64,000 nt of DNA from Siphonodentalium dalli (GCA_032622095.1 CP136065.1:39249503-39313502); one strand, 5' to 3'. Counted from the first letter of the stretch, positions 36,118 through 50,399 are shown. The notes: generated from the letters alone by a model not told the origin. Numbers and translations are program-made.

Positions 36118-38100
36118 AAATGTTATCTGGAAGCAATCTGAATCCAAAATCAACTGTTCAGAACTCCAACAATGGCTATAACTCACATAATATATGTCGG
36201 ACAGACCACATATTCGGACTTAACATGACTGTGTTTCTTGTTGTTAAACCACGTACCAAGTTTCGAGTCGTTCGATAAACGAATACCAGGGTTATCTTCC
36301 ATGCAGAAACCAAACAATCGACGTATTCTAATACAAACAGGGTGTATAACTCTACTCAACAAATCGACATATTCTAATACAAACAAGGTCTGACCGACCC
36401 CATATTCAAATGGGTCTGTGTTTCCTAGTAATTCAACCACATATATCATGTTTTGAGTCGACCGAAAATCATGTAGTAAAGTTATCATCCTAAATCCAAA
36501 CTATTGAGGGTCGGGCAAACTGAAAGACAAAACAACACGACACCGTTTTTAGCGGGCTGACAAAACAACACGACACCGTTTTTAGCGGGCTTATAAACAA
36601 AAACGACCGTTTAGCGTGCTTATACACAACACGACCGTTTTTAGCGGGCTTATACAATTTGACCGCAAGTCTCGGTATGAAATATTTCACGTTAATAACT
36701 AGTCGGAACATCAGACTTACGTTTGCCTAAAATTTCTAATTAATGTTGCGCCAAGGATGAATTTCAAACTGTTGAAAATTTAGGCCACAGTTGGGAGGGG
36801 CATCTCCGAAACCTAGATCCCCGAATGTATGGATTGTAAGAGTGTTTGCTATAATTAAAACTCTATGGAACATTGATAACATATGTTAAGTAGATTCTGC
36901 TTTGGTAGGTTTTTATAGTTTTTAAATGGGTACTGTATACTCAAATATTGTTGCTGGTTTCTATATTCTCTCCATCGTAGAATAAGGTAACCAGATTTCG
37001 ATTATTTTACTGTCGGCTGACTACGAAGAAATGGTACAGATGGTAGATAAGCCGGAATGCAAAAATATAACTTTTGTCATCGATGTATTTGTGTACAGTT
37101 TTCAGGCATATGAATCAATAAATGTTATTGCACTCAAAGGTGATACTAATCTTCTGAAACTTGATTGTTAACGTACCAACCAAAAGCTTACGAGGGATAC
37201 GGTTAACCAAAATTAGTAAACGTTAGCCCAAAATTACATGCAAGTTAATGATGGTTTTGTTGCTTATTCGATAATAATCATACCGAAATGCAACAAACCA
37301 GCCCAAACATATTGTCAGGTGTCAGGTCCACTGTATGCCGATCAATAATCGAGGGATATCGTATCAATCAAAACCAAGCACAATGGAATAAAAGGGAATG
37401 GGCGACGTATTGTGTATTTAAGTGTGTGTTGATGTGTAAATGAATGAAACAACAATTCAGAAATGATTTGGCCGACATATTTCAATAAATTTCAGGGGTG
37501 GATAGAAGAAATTATTTCTTACTTTTATGGTCAAAGTACTGCTTGAAGTGTGTCAGAGTTGCTTGGTATATAGTGTGACCATCAATTCCTTATATGGAAG
37601 TTTATTTGCATTGCACGTGTAGATTTATATTTTATTTGAAATTTTGTTAATCCAAACAAAGCTTTTATGGTTTTCATTCATTTATTTCATTTAAAATGGC
37701 AATGTGATGTTGTTGTAATTGTCTGAGTTTTTGCAATGTGATGTTGTAATTGTTGAGTTTCTATTGCTATCACAATGGTAAGATTAGTGAGGGCAACTTG
37801 TCTGTATTGTTTTAGGAAACCGTCTGGTACCTGCTTTGTACTTCCGGATACCGTGCGAGTTCTTGCCATTCAAATAATACAAAAATGCATTTTTATTCGC
37901 TAATTATACGCTGTTTTGTCTTGGGGCCAGTATTGTTTACATGTATCCATCTCGAATGTTGTTATTTCGTTATTGACGACTAGTGTTTTTGTACAGTTCG
38001 TTGGTATAAAGTTTGTTTTTGCTGTTTTAAACAAATCGTAAATGCGCCTCATGTCAAATTGAAGTTACAACGCTACGGCTTCACGGTTCACGTGTTGACT
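36117..38100. other. Shared intergenic block, unit B
   Basis: Counterpart of 8091-8516 and 9390-10805. Includes a local four-fold short repeat (tttttagcgggct, 36545-36650) that unit A has once. No gene recognised. Confidence 0.6.
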
Positions 38101-38269
38101 TATTGAAAAATAATATAGGCCAATGGCATCTATTATTATTATTATTTTATTTCAGACATGAATGTCCATATGTGTGTTTGGAATTATCATTTACAAGTAT
38201 AGTAAATCCGTCCACTCCTTATTCAAGGGAGATTGATACATAATATCTAAAGCGGATAACGGGCACTTT

Positions 38270-40480
38270 TATATTCGAGCTTGTGATTTAGCCATTTATT
38301 ATATATCCAGATATTGTATGCTGGTGTAATGTGCTAGCATTATGCATATTACCAACTGAGCCACCATGGTTCCAATCGGTCATTTATTCTATATTATTAT
38401 GTTTTCATTCATAACGTGGAAAACTTTGCCAGTATGTCACTCATAATACAAGCTCTTACTTTGGTTCTGACTGTATTTTGAATGACAATTGCATGTGAGG
38501 GGGGGGGGGGCTGATTTTAAGATCCCTTCAACCTCAACGATTGAGTACGGCCTTATATCGAGTCAACTCTTGGGGGATCTATTCAATTTACTATGTATGT
38601 GATGTTAAACGAATAGTAGTGTGAACTGGGAGAGCGCCCTGATTTTGAATGTGCCATGTGTTGTAAATTCTTGTTCCCCAATCAAGTCAAAAAAGACTGC
38701 GCCGCATTACAGACAATATTGTTGACAATGTGCAAATTGCAACAAAACAAAAAAAACTCTTATGTGGGTTGCATAATTAAGCTACAGATTGTGTACAAAT
38801 GAAATACGAATATTAATTAAGAATTTGAATTTTCTTCGTGTTGGAATAATCCCAGGTGAGTCAAGGGGCAGGGAACAACTCGGGGATAAAAGGTTGATTC
38901 TTTTGTTTTTAATTTGTGGTACCCACCACCCCAGGAACGCTATTTATTTCCATTCAGATTTCGAACATCCACCCCCCCCCCCACCACACACGTTTCCCCA
39001 AGGGCAATTGGGGACCCACCCCAAGGTTTGATGATAAACGGTGAAAATAGTAGGATACGGCAGCAGAGGGTGTGAAATGTTTTAAATGAGCATCCGGATG
39101 AAATGACAATCAGGTAAGCTTAATGAAAGGTACCAAACATATCAGTATATCATAAAACCCTTATTAACTAAACTTGTCAAAAAAGGTTTAGAATCCATAC
39201 CCATAGGTTACCCGCAGAATATATGTGACAGAGATGTGATGCACTAATGCGTGCTCTCTCATGTTGTGACTAACCCCGGCTATATTACTAAATGGTCGCC
39301 CAATCTCTGTATTAATAAGGACATTATCCATATTCAGTCTGTTCCATTAAGCGTCCCAAAATATTAATCATCTCACAATTCATACAGTATTGCATATCAA
39401 AGTTTCAAAATATCTAGATTATGCTGAATTGGGAGCAAAACCCGTTAGCTGAAGCAGAACATTTCTCTTTGAATGTCCACACGCTATTGATCGATGAAAT
39501 TAGCATGTTTGTATGGTGATAAAGTGTTTACTGTTATCAGTAGATGACTTTCATCCTTTAAGAGAAACAACGCATTTGGCGGGGCACTCTGGGCCACCCC
39601 CTCGCTGTCTGCCACTCTGGCCCATGGGTTGAATGTCATTGCCGTTGGTGACCTATTCCAGTTACCTCCTGTTTAATCTAATTTTGTTTTGACAAATACT
39701 ATTCTTTCCAATCTTTGGCATTTATTCAAGCCAATGATTTTCTCAACAAATTTGAGGCAATATGAAGATATTTTTGAGGCCAGTATTCTGAATAGAGCAG
39801 GATATGGCCTCTTGACTGGATAAGATACCTCAGTTTTAAATCCAAGACTTTAGAACGCTCCACAACCTGTAACATTACTAGTATTCTTATCAATCCAAAT
39901 TTCCAAATACATGATCACAAATCTTAAATGTCAACATTACAAACCATCACAGGCTACAACCCATGCAAATTTATAACCCTATAGTTCGGACAATTTATAA
40001 CCTTAATTGCAATAACGTCTAGAAGGAACATATCAAATTTTAACTTCAAATTAGTTCCCTCTTCAACCAAATGTTAAATGTAAAATACAGTGCCATTACA
40101 ACTTTCATTATATTGATAGAACATCGATATTACCAACAGTACCTATTCCCCAGTTAACATGGACCACATTAACAGACAATTATATATATTGTCAATATAT
40201 CACTATTGCCTTAGTCATGGTTGTGGCAATGTTTTCTTTGCACAATATAACTTCAAATTAAATTTAACCAAAAAAATAAAATATAGCTCAATACTTCAAT
40301 TTCAAATACATGTAGTTCATGGGTGATCTGATGCATACATCTTAATTTTCTTGTATAATAATAATGCTGTAGTATATGCATAATAGTCCCAGATAAACAT
40401 TAATTGCATTAATTCACGTGTGGGTGGCTTGAGCTCACTCCCCGAACCAACATATTTTGTTTACACGATGTGTACAACAC
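38270..40480. other. Shared intergenic block, unit B
   Basis: Counterpart of 15080-17250. Poly(G) near 38499-38510. No gene recognised. Confidence 0.6.
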
Positions 40481-40524
40481 GTTATTAATTTATGGCTGGA
40501 GCCATGAATTAAATTTACAACTTA

Positions 40525-42955
40525 ATTTGATTTTAAGATAACATGTTAAACTGACTCAAATGAATTATTTATTTCCCTTTATATATTATCGATATTAGAT
40601 CGTTATTATTACTGGGAATTTATTTATATTGGCGTACAGTGTCCCTTTGAAAAGGCTCTAGATCGGTATATCATATCTGTACCGGTATGTTAAATTAGCT
40701 CTTATACATCCTTCCAATTATTTACAATAAACGAGCATTGTCCGTTAAGATAGTGTAGAGTTCAACAACCTGTTTTGAGACACAAAACGTTTCACCGAAA
40801 CGAATAACCATAAAATATATATATGACAGTCACAAGATTTAGAAATCTAAGTCATACCTAAATATAGAGTCGCGCGATGACGAAACGAAACCGAAACAGA
40901 TTGGGAAGCAGGTTGTCGGGGAATTACCCAGAATCTATTTTGCACTTCCGTAAATACGTTGATTATTCTACGCGGTCATGTCTATACATGTACGCCTGAT
41001 GTCGCGGGTGAATACGGTGAATGTGCATGAATAGTAATTGACCGCCAAATATACACAACACAACCTATTCATCGCCATCAAAGTCGTGCTGTTACATGTA
41101 TATAAACCTTTGTGAGGTCATGCAATAATGTTTACAAAGCGAAGTACAATATAATGTACGCTGACCTTATTTCGTACTCGACGGCCAATTGTTCAATATA
41201 ATTGTCTCTCTAAATGACCGATGTACATCAAATACCTCGTAAATCATGCATTCTAATTATCCCCTAACACTCTGAACATGATACTTACGTGTTTTAGTGT
41301 TATGCTTGAAAGTATTCACAGAAGGTATACGCCCAGTTGATTTTAGTATAATAGCTATGATAGATAACTCTACCTGGAGTTTGGGTATGAGCATTCAGAT
41401 AAAAATACTTTAAAACTGTATGGATTCGGGGATGGAACGCTTGTACTATTTTCCGGTAAACTCAATCGCATTGACGCCATGAGCACTTATGACTGGTTAA
41501 GTCCATATATTCCCGTGGGACGGCTAAGCTCTCCTCACCACGCACTAATCGTTGTCTTCTGAACGACACAGATAACTTTAATAAAACAAATTATGTAAGG
41601 CTATACCAAATAAACACCAATAGATTATCATCACATTTTCTTGGAAAATTGGGGCGGAGGATTTTATGTTTTATTATTTAATTACTGCGCCACATTCAGT
41701 GACAAAACCGTCCTATATACACGAATGCATACATTGTGCAGCACTATATACGCATCAGTAAAATGTAATATTGTGTAAATAAACATTGATCAATTATAAT
41801 ACAACTATTTGTATTTTTATCGTCTACGTTGATGTATGGGTCTACAATATGAAGAACGTTATGGATAAGTTACACAGGTGAAGCTGGTTCATACCAAACT
41901 ACAATATTGTTATGTTTAAGAGAATAATTATTCCCAATATCTCTATATTTGGTATTTGTAAAAGATTTTAAACGTGTTTGAGCAGACTTCAGCATTTCAC
42001 ACACAGCCCATGCAAGAATCACTGACATTTGCTAAATAGGGGTAGACCCATCACTGTGGTTCGTTATACCTGTATAGCTACTTTTTTGGAATTTATTACT
42101 GGCCTCAGACATGTCATTGTCATGTCGAGCAGTTTTGTGAGAATGGTTATATCCACATTCCACAGTCTATTGTTTTTGAGTATGAGGGGATCCTATGGTG
42201 GCCCAAAATAACGGGACGGGGGCTGGTGATAATCTAGACATAATGACAGACCTACCATTAAATTATGGTCAATTTATAAATAAAGTAGTCATTCTGGACA
42301 AGTATTGACATCTGTTCCTATTTTTATTTGCTCGTTATTGACATGTTGTTCAACCCAAGCACCAGACAGGAAAAACGACGAAGACTCAATGTAACTAGCG
42401 ATATCTGTCTAAAATATTACAAACAATTATTTTATCACTGTTAGAAAAGTATTGTATTTATAATCAAATACACCAAGTGGAAATAAATATTTATATTGTA
42501 TTCGTAAGCATCAAATTTAAAAGTATTTGAATCGACCCTCCCTGCACATAGTCGAAATAATAACAAAACATTTCACACAAAACACTAATAACTGGCTGGA
42601 AAATACAATTACGTGAACAATTTCAGTCTGATGCTGGTGTGACGGGGGATGTCCACATTAGTATTTACTGAGATCTCTCTGCGCATTAGTAAACGGTGGG
42701 GACTAACTCCATGCATACATGCGTTCTTTGTGAATAGTCATATTTCCCAATCACAAAGAATATTCAAGTACTATGAAAGTTTAAGGAAAACAAACATTTC
42801 TGTAAATCGGTATAATTGTGTGGCGAGAAGGGGTCGGTTGTTTCCCCACCCCTTGTGAACATTGTAAGTAACTGAAATCTCATGCCGATGGAATTGACAA
42901 TAAGGGTGGTGTCTCAGTCCCCTCCCCACACATAATGTAGTCTCATTTTTGCCAA
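40525..42955. other. Older copy of the shared block plus downstream intergenic, unit B
   Basis: Aligns with 17340-19765. No gene recognised. Confidence 0.65.
40652..40693. repeat. Single-copy version of the 40-bp unit, unit B older block
   Basis: One unit (ggctctagatcggtatatca onward) in the same flanking context as 17508-17551. Confidence 0.85.
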
Positions 42956-42959
42956 CTTT

Positions 42960-43430
42960 GGTTGGCTAACATCGGTGGGAAATTAAATGCTGACACAACA
43001 TCGGTTGGAAATTAAACGCCTGACACAACGTCGGTTGGAAATTAAATGTCTGACACATCATCTGTTGGAAATTAAACGCCTGACACAACATGGGATTGAC
43101 ATTAAACGACTGACACAACATCAGTTATAAATTAAACGACTGACACAACGTCGGTTGGAAATTAAACGCCTGACACAACATGGGATTGACATTAAACGAC
43201 TGACACATGGGTTAGAAATTAAACGTCTGACACAATGTCGATTGGAAATTAAACGCCTGACACAACATAGGTCGGAAATTAAACGCCTGACACAACATAG
43301 GTTGGAAATTAAACGCCTGACACAACATAGGTTGGAAATTAAACGTCTGACACAAGGTCGGTTGGAAATTAAACGCCTGACACAACATAGGTCGGAAATT
43401 AAACGCCTGACACAATATCGGTTGGATATT
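42960..43430. repeat. 30-bp minisatellite, about 16 copies
   Basis: The unit contains gttggaaattaaacgcctga and cacaacat. Larger than its counterpart at 19765-20055. Open on both strands because of its length, not because it is coding. Confidence 0.9.
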
Positions 43431-44804
43431 TCAGACCAAAAGGAGATTAAAATTATGATGGTATCGTTCAACGGTGCAATTGGAAATTATAGGGTGGACA
43501 CCCCGCCACCAAACGGAGTATCTATAGCCACATCCCTACCACGATCGTATATAATAAGAAGGGCCGGTGACGTTAGAATACAATATGGTAAAAGTTATGG
43601 TATATAGTACTCTCAATATAAAAATGTTATTCACAAATTAAATGTCTATAATTTGTGGAAACAAAGAACACCAAAGCGACATAGATTTGTACTCAAACAC
43701 AAACTCTACAATCAAATAGTATAATGCTTAAAGTTGCACGTGTAAAGTGCTTATCAATTTAGCACATCGAGTACTGATGGGATAGCTCTGATCGACCTCC
43801 AAGTTACGATTGGTTAATCGCTTTTATGTTAGCTTTGCCATGTTACAATTAATTGTAAATCGTTCACAAAAGTCCCACCACCTGTGAGAAAGCAGCAGTA
43901 ATCTATCGTTGATCTTTGTTAAATTTATATTGATTTGTTAGCTCTTTATTTCATAGTACCGGTGATATTATCGTTGACACTAACATATGACAGACATGGC
44001 ACACATTGTAACTTTCCAATATTAATTTTATGCCAGTAAATTTAAATTCGACTTGTCGTCCTACTTTGAACTATTCATTCCGACAACACTGATAACTTGT
44101 GAATAGCGGCATAATCATGAAGGTTTTTGGGTTTCACCCCCATGTCGCGTCTTAGGCATTAATACCCCAACACTCGTATCACATCGGGTGTACTCGGAAA
44201 TTGGACACTCATCCCCTCAAATTAAATAAAATGTAACATATTCGGACGCAGGAACGTGACTAGAAGGAATGCAGGTGAATTTTTACCTTGTTTTTTTCCG
44301 ACTTGAACACCCCCTAAAACCAGACCAAACTCCAAATTTGCACCCACCCTCCATGTGATGGGACTTTCCATCTGGAACCTCCAGCTTTCCAACTGTTAGA
44401 AATTATTAACCTGATACACCCCAGGTTTAGATAATTTGCAACTGATGGCCATTTAGAACTTATTTTTGACCAAAAGTAGAAAAATATGCTACAGATACAG
44501 ACAGTATAGACAGGTTGGTTAAGCAAACTGTCCGCTTATTACTGGTTGTGAAATGAAATAATGAGAACAATTTCAGTCAAAATTTTGTCTAAAATATCCA
44601 ACTAATGTTGTATCACGTACGAAATTTCCAACTGTTAAATATTTTGACCAAAGTTGGAGAGACACCCCACCTTTAATATATATATATATAATATACATAC
44701 CCTCGTCATAAATTCTAAATTTATATTGACATATAGGATGAATTGAATTATTAAAAGATGACATTCGTTGTCGATAACCCCCACGTGACTCGTGTGCAGT
44801 CCTT
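43431..44804. other. Intergenic, no gene recognised
   Basis: Counterpart of about 20056-21340 in its first half. A short TA microsatellite lies near 44675-44697. Confidence 0.5.
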
Positions 44805-44916
44805 ATCTTACGGTCGTGTAACACGAGGTCGCTCGTCAAATATTAAACAATGAAAGGACGTTTTTATCAGCGCCATATCGATGAGTTCAGTCGGAAGTAT
44901 TCAATATTATATGTTA
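44805..44916 (-). pseudogene. Relic of the TRIM gene 3' flank, cut by a repeat block
   Basis: The segment containing atcgatgagttcagtcgg matches the gene 3' flank at about 5093-5185 and 29882-29975 (ggtcgtg, aatgaaaggacg, atcgatgagttcagtagg) in the same order and orientation. No coding sequence follows; the 'aaggtcaag' repeats begin immediately. It looks like what remains of another, lost gene copy or of an aborted duplication. Confidence 0.6.
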
Positions 44917-46235
44917 CTAGAAGGTGACCCGACTTCGTCCGGGCTTTGACCTTGAATTGTCCATTTTGAAGGTCAAGTGGGTTCACGATTTGACCAGTCC
45001 AAAACACTGCCCGGACAAAAGTACCCGACAAACGTGCCCGTCGAAATCCATCCGGTTTTACCCGATTTGACCTTGAATTGATAATTTTGAAGGTCAAGGT
45101 CAGGTCGGGGTCACGATTTGACCCGCCCAAAACACCCAGTGGACAAAGGTAACCCTATGTATAAACTTTCGTCGAAATCCCATCAAAATTGGCGATTTGA
45201 CCTTGAATTGGTCCGATTTCAAGGTCAATGTCACGTCGCACGGTCAAATGAATATGCTTATGAGACCCCCCGGTCGAAAATACACCCACATACCAAGTTT
45301 CATCGAAATTCCGTGATATTCGGGCGTTTGACCTTGAAATGACCAGATTTCAAGGTCAAGGTCACGTTGCACGGGCAAATCAATAGGCCTATTTCACCCC
45401 CCGGCCGAAATACCCCCACATACCAAGTTTCATCGAAATTGGCTGGGCCGTTTTCGAGTCCATCTATTACAGACACACAGACACACACACACACAGACAT
45501 ATCTTCCAAAATATATAATAGACTAGAAGGTGACCCGACTTCGTCCGGGCTTTGACCTTGAATTGTCCATTTGAAGGTCAAGGTCAAGTGGGGTCACGAT
45601 TTGACCAGTCCAAAACACTGCCCGGACAAAAGTACCCGACAAAAGTACCCGTTGAAATCCATCCGGTTTTACCCGATTTGACCTTGAATTGATCATTTTG
45701 AAGGTCAAGGTCAGGTCGGGGTCACGACTCGACACGCCCAAAACACTCAGTGGACAAAAGTAACCCCACGTATCAAATTTCGTCGAAATCCCATCAAAAT
45801 TCGCGATTTGACCTTGAATTGACCCGATTTCAAGGTCAAGTCCACGTTGCACGGGCAAATGAATAGGCGTATGAGACTCCCCGAAAGTACCCACACATAC
45901 CAAGTTTCATCGAAATCCCGTGATATTCGGGCGTTTGACCTTGAAATGACCCGATTTCAAGGTCAAGGTCACGTCGCACGTGCAAATTAATAAGTTTATG
46001 CCACTCCCCGGCCGAGGGTATCCCCACATACCAAGTTTCAACGAAATCCCCCGATATTCGGGCGTTTGACCTTGAAATTACCCGATGTCAAGGTCAAGGT
46101 CACGTCGCACGGATAAATTAATAGGCCTATGTCACTCCCCGGCCGAAAATACCCCCACATACCAAGTTTCATCGAAATCGGCTGGGCCGTTTTCGAGTCC
46201 ATCGATTACAGACACACACACACACACAGACAGAC
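44917..46235. repeat. 'aaggtcaaggtcacgt' modules, two tandem sets
   Basis: Two sets (44932-45527 and 45532-46230), each opening with agaaggtgacccgacttcgt and closing with gggccgttttcgagtccatc plus an acacacag tail. Inside, roughly 120-bp modules carry tttgaccttgaaatgacc, caaggtcaaggtcacg and ccaagtttcatcgaaat. Some ORFs run through them but none is conserved. Confidence 0.8.
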
Positions 46236-47287
46236 AGATCTAGCCGATGAGCCCGACGTTGTCCGGGCTATTCAAAAACCAAATTTCAAGTCGATAGCTC
46301 CACCCGTTTCCGAGATCTGGTCTGCGCATGCGCGAAGCTGGCGTCGCACGGGCTCGGCGACACGATAAAATTCGTATCCGGGGCAAGATACATTCACATA
46401 CCAAATTTAAAGTCGATAGCTCTACCCGTTTCCGAGATCTGGTCTGCGCATGCGCGAAGCTGGCGTCGCACGGGCTCGGCGACCCGATAAAATTCGCATC
46501 CGGGGCAAGATACATTCACATAGCAAATTTCAAGTCGATAGCTCCACCCGTTTCCGAGATCTCGTCTGCGCATGCGCCAAGCGGGCGCCGCACGTGCTCG
46601 CCAATACGACAACGTCCACCGCCTGGTCAAACTACACACACGTACCAAGTTTCGTCCCGATCGGTGGAGAATCGTAGATTTGTATCAATGACAGACAAAC
46701 ATACAGACAGACAGACAAACAGAGGTCATCAAAATATATATGAGACTAGCCGATGAGCCCGACGTTGTCCGGGCTATTCGACCCGATAAAATTCGTATCC
46801 GGGGCAAGATACATTCACACCCCAAATTTCAAGTCGATAGCTCCACCCGTTTCCGAGATCTGGTCTGCGCATGCGCGAAGCTGGCGTCGCACGGGCTCGG
46901 CGACCCGTAAAATTCGTATCCGGGGCAAGATACATTCACACCCCAAATTTCAAGTCGATAGCTCCACCCGTTTCCGAGATCTGGTCTGCGCATGCGCGAA
47001 GCTGGCGTCGCACGGGCTCGGCGACCCGATACAATTTGTACCCGGCGCAAGATACATTCACATAGCAAATTTCAAGTCGATAGCTCCACCCGTTCCCGAG
47101 ATCTCGTCTGCGCATGCGCGAAGCGGGCGCCGCACGGGCTCGCCGATACGACAACGTCCACCGCCTGGTCAAACTACACACACGTACCAAGTTTCGTCCC
47201 GATCGGTCGAGAATCGTAGATTTGTATTAATGACAGCCAAACAAACAAACAAACATACATACAGACAGAGGTCTTAAAAATATATAT
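46236..47287. repeat. 'agccgatgagcccgac' modules, two sets with 121-bp units
   Basis: Each set opens with gccgatgagcccgacgttgt. The 120-121-bp units carry ggggcaagatacattcac, gatagctccacccgtttcc and tgcgcatgcgcg. Each set ends with cagacagacaaacag-type runs and aaatatatatgag. Confidence 0.8.
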
Positions 47288-47689
47288 GAGATAATATCGT
47301 TCCTCTCAGGGTATACATAACCGATCATTCGAACGTCTTTGGTCGGTACGTCAGCCTCATGGCTCATACGTCCGCTTCTGTGGCTGAATTGTGTTGGGAT
47401 CCTATGGTTATGTACAACACAACGAGCCTACATATGGGTATATGGTGTATAATAATATTATTGCATTTACAATCTGCTGTGCGTACATGATTTCCCGCCT
47501 ATATACTAGGGAGGCACGGGATTAGTACACCCAATGTGGTTCTACCGAGAAATAATTATAACAAAATTGGTTTAAACTGTTTTGTATCTGATAAAGTGTT
47601 GGTTTCAAGACCAAATTTGGAATAGGACGCGTTCATAATAATAAATGATATAGAGCTGCCATCTAGCTTAAAATAAGTGCTTTGTTTAT

Positions 47690-48255
47690 ATGGGTTCTAA
47701 TGGCATAGGTGCGAGACCTGGTGGAATGATACAATGCACCAAACTCTGCGTTCAAACCGATATTTCCAGTGTACATGCAACACATTGGAGATGATTGACT
47801 AATATGTCTATATATGGTCACAATATGGAGAGTGACATCAAATATACTCAGTTAAGATATATCAGGGACGTTTGGGTCGGGGACAGCATGACATGCCCAA
47901 CTGCACACCCCTTATACAAATTCCTGAAACGCCATTTGCACTGGAATTTAATCCATTTCAGCAAAATAATCGACTTTTTATTTTAATAAAAACAACAAAT
48001 TTCACAATAAATACTTGTTGGAAAAGGCATTAAATTTCCAAATATCGTAAAATTTTGGTCAAAAAGTTGGTGGGAGTTCATCACCCCCTGGGCATCCTGG
48101 ATACAGTACAGTGATTCATTTTGCGAACGACAACATGGTATATTCAGAGATATTCGTGAGCAACATATCCGAAGATATCCAACGCAATATATAAGTCTCT
48201 TTAAACGAATTATGTAAAAATATTCAACTGAAATTAGCCTTCAGAAAGTTTATTT
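47690..48255. repeat. Local duplicate of 50580-51115
   Basis: The two segments share gagacctggtggaa, cactcagttaagatat-type and agagatattcgtgagca-type sequences with rearranged order and gaps. No gene recognised. Confidence 0.6.
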
Positions 48256-48437
48256 CAGATAAAATACATATATGAATATTAATATACATGCATATTGTCA
48301 AACCTCGAAATGCAATATATGAATATAATAAACTATATCATTCCACATTCTGAAAGTAGTTGACAAAAACACTGATATATACACGTAATGATACTATTCG
48401 GCAATTTGCTCACTCGTTCACTAAGGGGACATGTCTA

Positions 48438-49880
48438 TATTCCGAAGTTTCACTATTCCGAAAGTTCTCAATTATAAAGGTTTGCTATTCCGAAGGTTAA
48501 CTATTTCGAAGGTTAGCTATTCCGAAGGTTCTCTATTCCGAAGGTTCGCTATTCAGAAGGTGTTTGTTATTTTAAAGATTAATTCTATATTCTAAAGTAT
48601 TTTGAGAGGGTTCTTTATCACGAAGACTCTTTTTATGAAGGAAATATCTTAAAACATTAAAACAATAAATGTGATTTTTGTTTTGTTTTCGCGGGTTTCC
48701 TTGAGATGTAATGTCATTACATTATGACATTATTTCTCAATACATATTCACGTCACGTAGCCCATACAATTGATATGATTCCATACGATTTAATGTCATT
48801 ACGTATAACCTTATATCTCAATAATCTTAGAGGCAAGAATATGCCAGATAAAGGCGGGTTATAACAGTGGGGCTATATAATGAATACTGGGGCGCCATAA
48901 CATACTCCGTAGCAGAATATCGCCGAATAGACGGGTATGAGATTAACCTAACTGCAATTGTGACATTGTATTGACTTTAAAGGCCCATTTAATTTTCGAG
49001 CCACCGATTATTTTTTATAGAGCCTTGATATACGGTTTTACTAACAATCTATCCCATAAAATATGATGAAAATACTATAATTCATCACCATTTGAAACGT
49101 CTGTATCTCAGAAGATGCCCATAGAAAAATAGAAAACAGCTGAAATCATAAAAAGACCCCCCCCCCCCCCCGTTATGGCTCACAGAATGCAACAGAATTC
49201 AAACTGAAAATGTATTTTCAATGGAAGTCGAATAAAATATAGAGTTATTCCCCCTCCATTGAAAATAATACACATCGCGCAACAAAACCAGATGAAACTT
49301 AAGCACAAAAACACGTCGGTAACTCACAAAAAACAACATGTTCACAGTTTATTACACCGTATAAGTTGAAATTACAATGTTAGGGAGCTTCCTATTTCAA
49401 ATTGTATATAATAGGGCATATATTTTTTATATGTGATCTGGGGGTTCGAAAATTACGTGGGCCTTTAATGTTGATATTTCTTTCAAATACAGATTGCCAG
49501 TTCGGACAGACTGTATCTCTTACACGTAGTTTGTTTCAGTCATGCATTACTCGTGTTTTCAACTTTCCATAATAAACGATAAACTTATACTGTCTTCTTC
49601 TATTAATAACCGACATTTGGGACAATTTGGGCATTATAATGGGGTGTATAAATGTACTATATGTGACTACTAGCGTAATAGTATTTTTCGTTCCTCGTGT
49701 GGTTTTTGTGGGGGGTGCAAATTTTGATTCATTTCTGGTTAAATACGGCCATAATAGAAAACCTTCAGAATGGCGAACCTTCGGAATAGCGAACCTTCGG
49801 AATAATGAATATTCGGAATAGGGAACCTTCGGAATAATGAACCTTCGGAATAGCGAACCTTCGGAATAATGAACCTTCGG
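48438..49880. mobile_element. Foldback element with tandem-repeat arms
   Basis: The left arm (48438-48562) repeats gctattccgaaggtt. The right arm (49759-49880) repeats the inverse, aaccttcggaatagc. The 1.2-kb middle has a poly(C) run (near 49157-49171) and no conserved frame. Tandem repeats within the inverted ends are typical of Foldback-type elements. Confidence 0.7.
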
Positions 49881-49974
49881 CACAGAGAAATCTATCCATC
49901 CCTAAATCTGTACACATTCTTGAGTCTAATCATACCAAACGATAATATACAAATATACCACTCGCGCTACATCT

Positions 49975-50393
49975 CATGTCATACCCCTGTGGACTTAAAT
50001 ATACAAAACAACAATAAACACAACCCTACCCATCTAAAGTATTGTCCCTGCATGATTGAAATGCGTTTTGCAGAATTGAGGCTCAACTGCACCAAAGACA
50101 ACATACCAGTCTAGAAATAAAACAAACATTCATACTACCATTCCCCTGGTATTACTTGTATATTATTGTATGGTATTACCTCAACTCATTCGAAATCACA
50201 GGGTGTGTTATTAGCTGCCATATAACATTAATAATAGGGAATGTAGAATTCATTTATTCACAAAATCCATCTCTAACTAGAAACCAACCCATATAAAAAG
50301 CACCATGGTTGTAGTGCCATGTTTATTCATTCTGCGCACAGCATAACATATTAAACACTTAAATTTAAATAAAATTATTAGATTTGATTTTAT
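49975..50393. other. Left edge of a third duplication unit without the 'AAGATGGC' element
   Basis: Matches 21155-21430 and then 22340-22490 (and 1-77 then 987-1135), skipping the intervening roughly 0.9 kb. It therefore serves as an empty-site allele for that element. Confidence 0.8.
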
Positions 50394-50399
50394 CACATA

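Larger units (their letters stand above)
21346..50154. other. Segmental duplication unit B
   Basis: Second copy in the same order, longer because of larger minisatellites, a hAT-like insertion, module repeats at 32.4-36.1 kb and the repeat blocks at 44.9-49.9 kb. Confidence 0.8.

Noticed and set aside
43155-43607. 150-residue plus-strand frame with a 10-residue repeat ([10 protein letters not shown]-like), and the same at 19803-20084
   Set aside because: It is the 30-bp minisatellite read in frame; the opposite strand is also open, so the frame follows from repeat length.
46328-47277. Long plus- and minus-strand frames rich in Arg and Ala
   Set aside because: They are translations of the 121-bp repeats in several frames on both strands, with no conserved protein feature.
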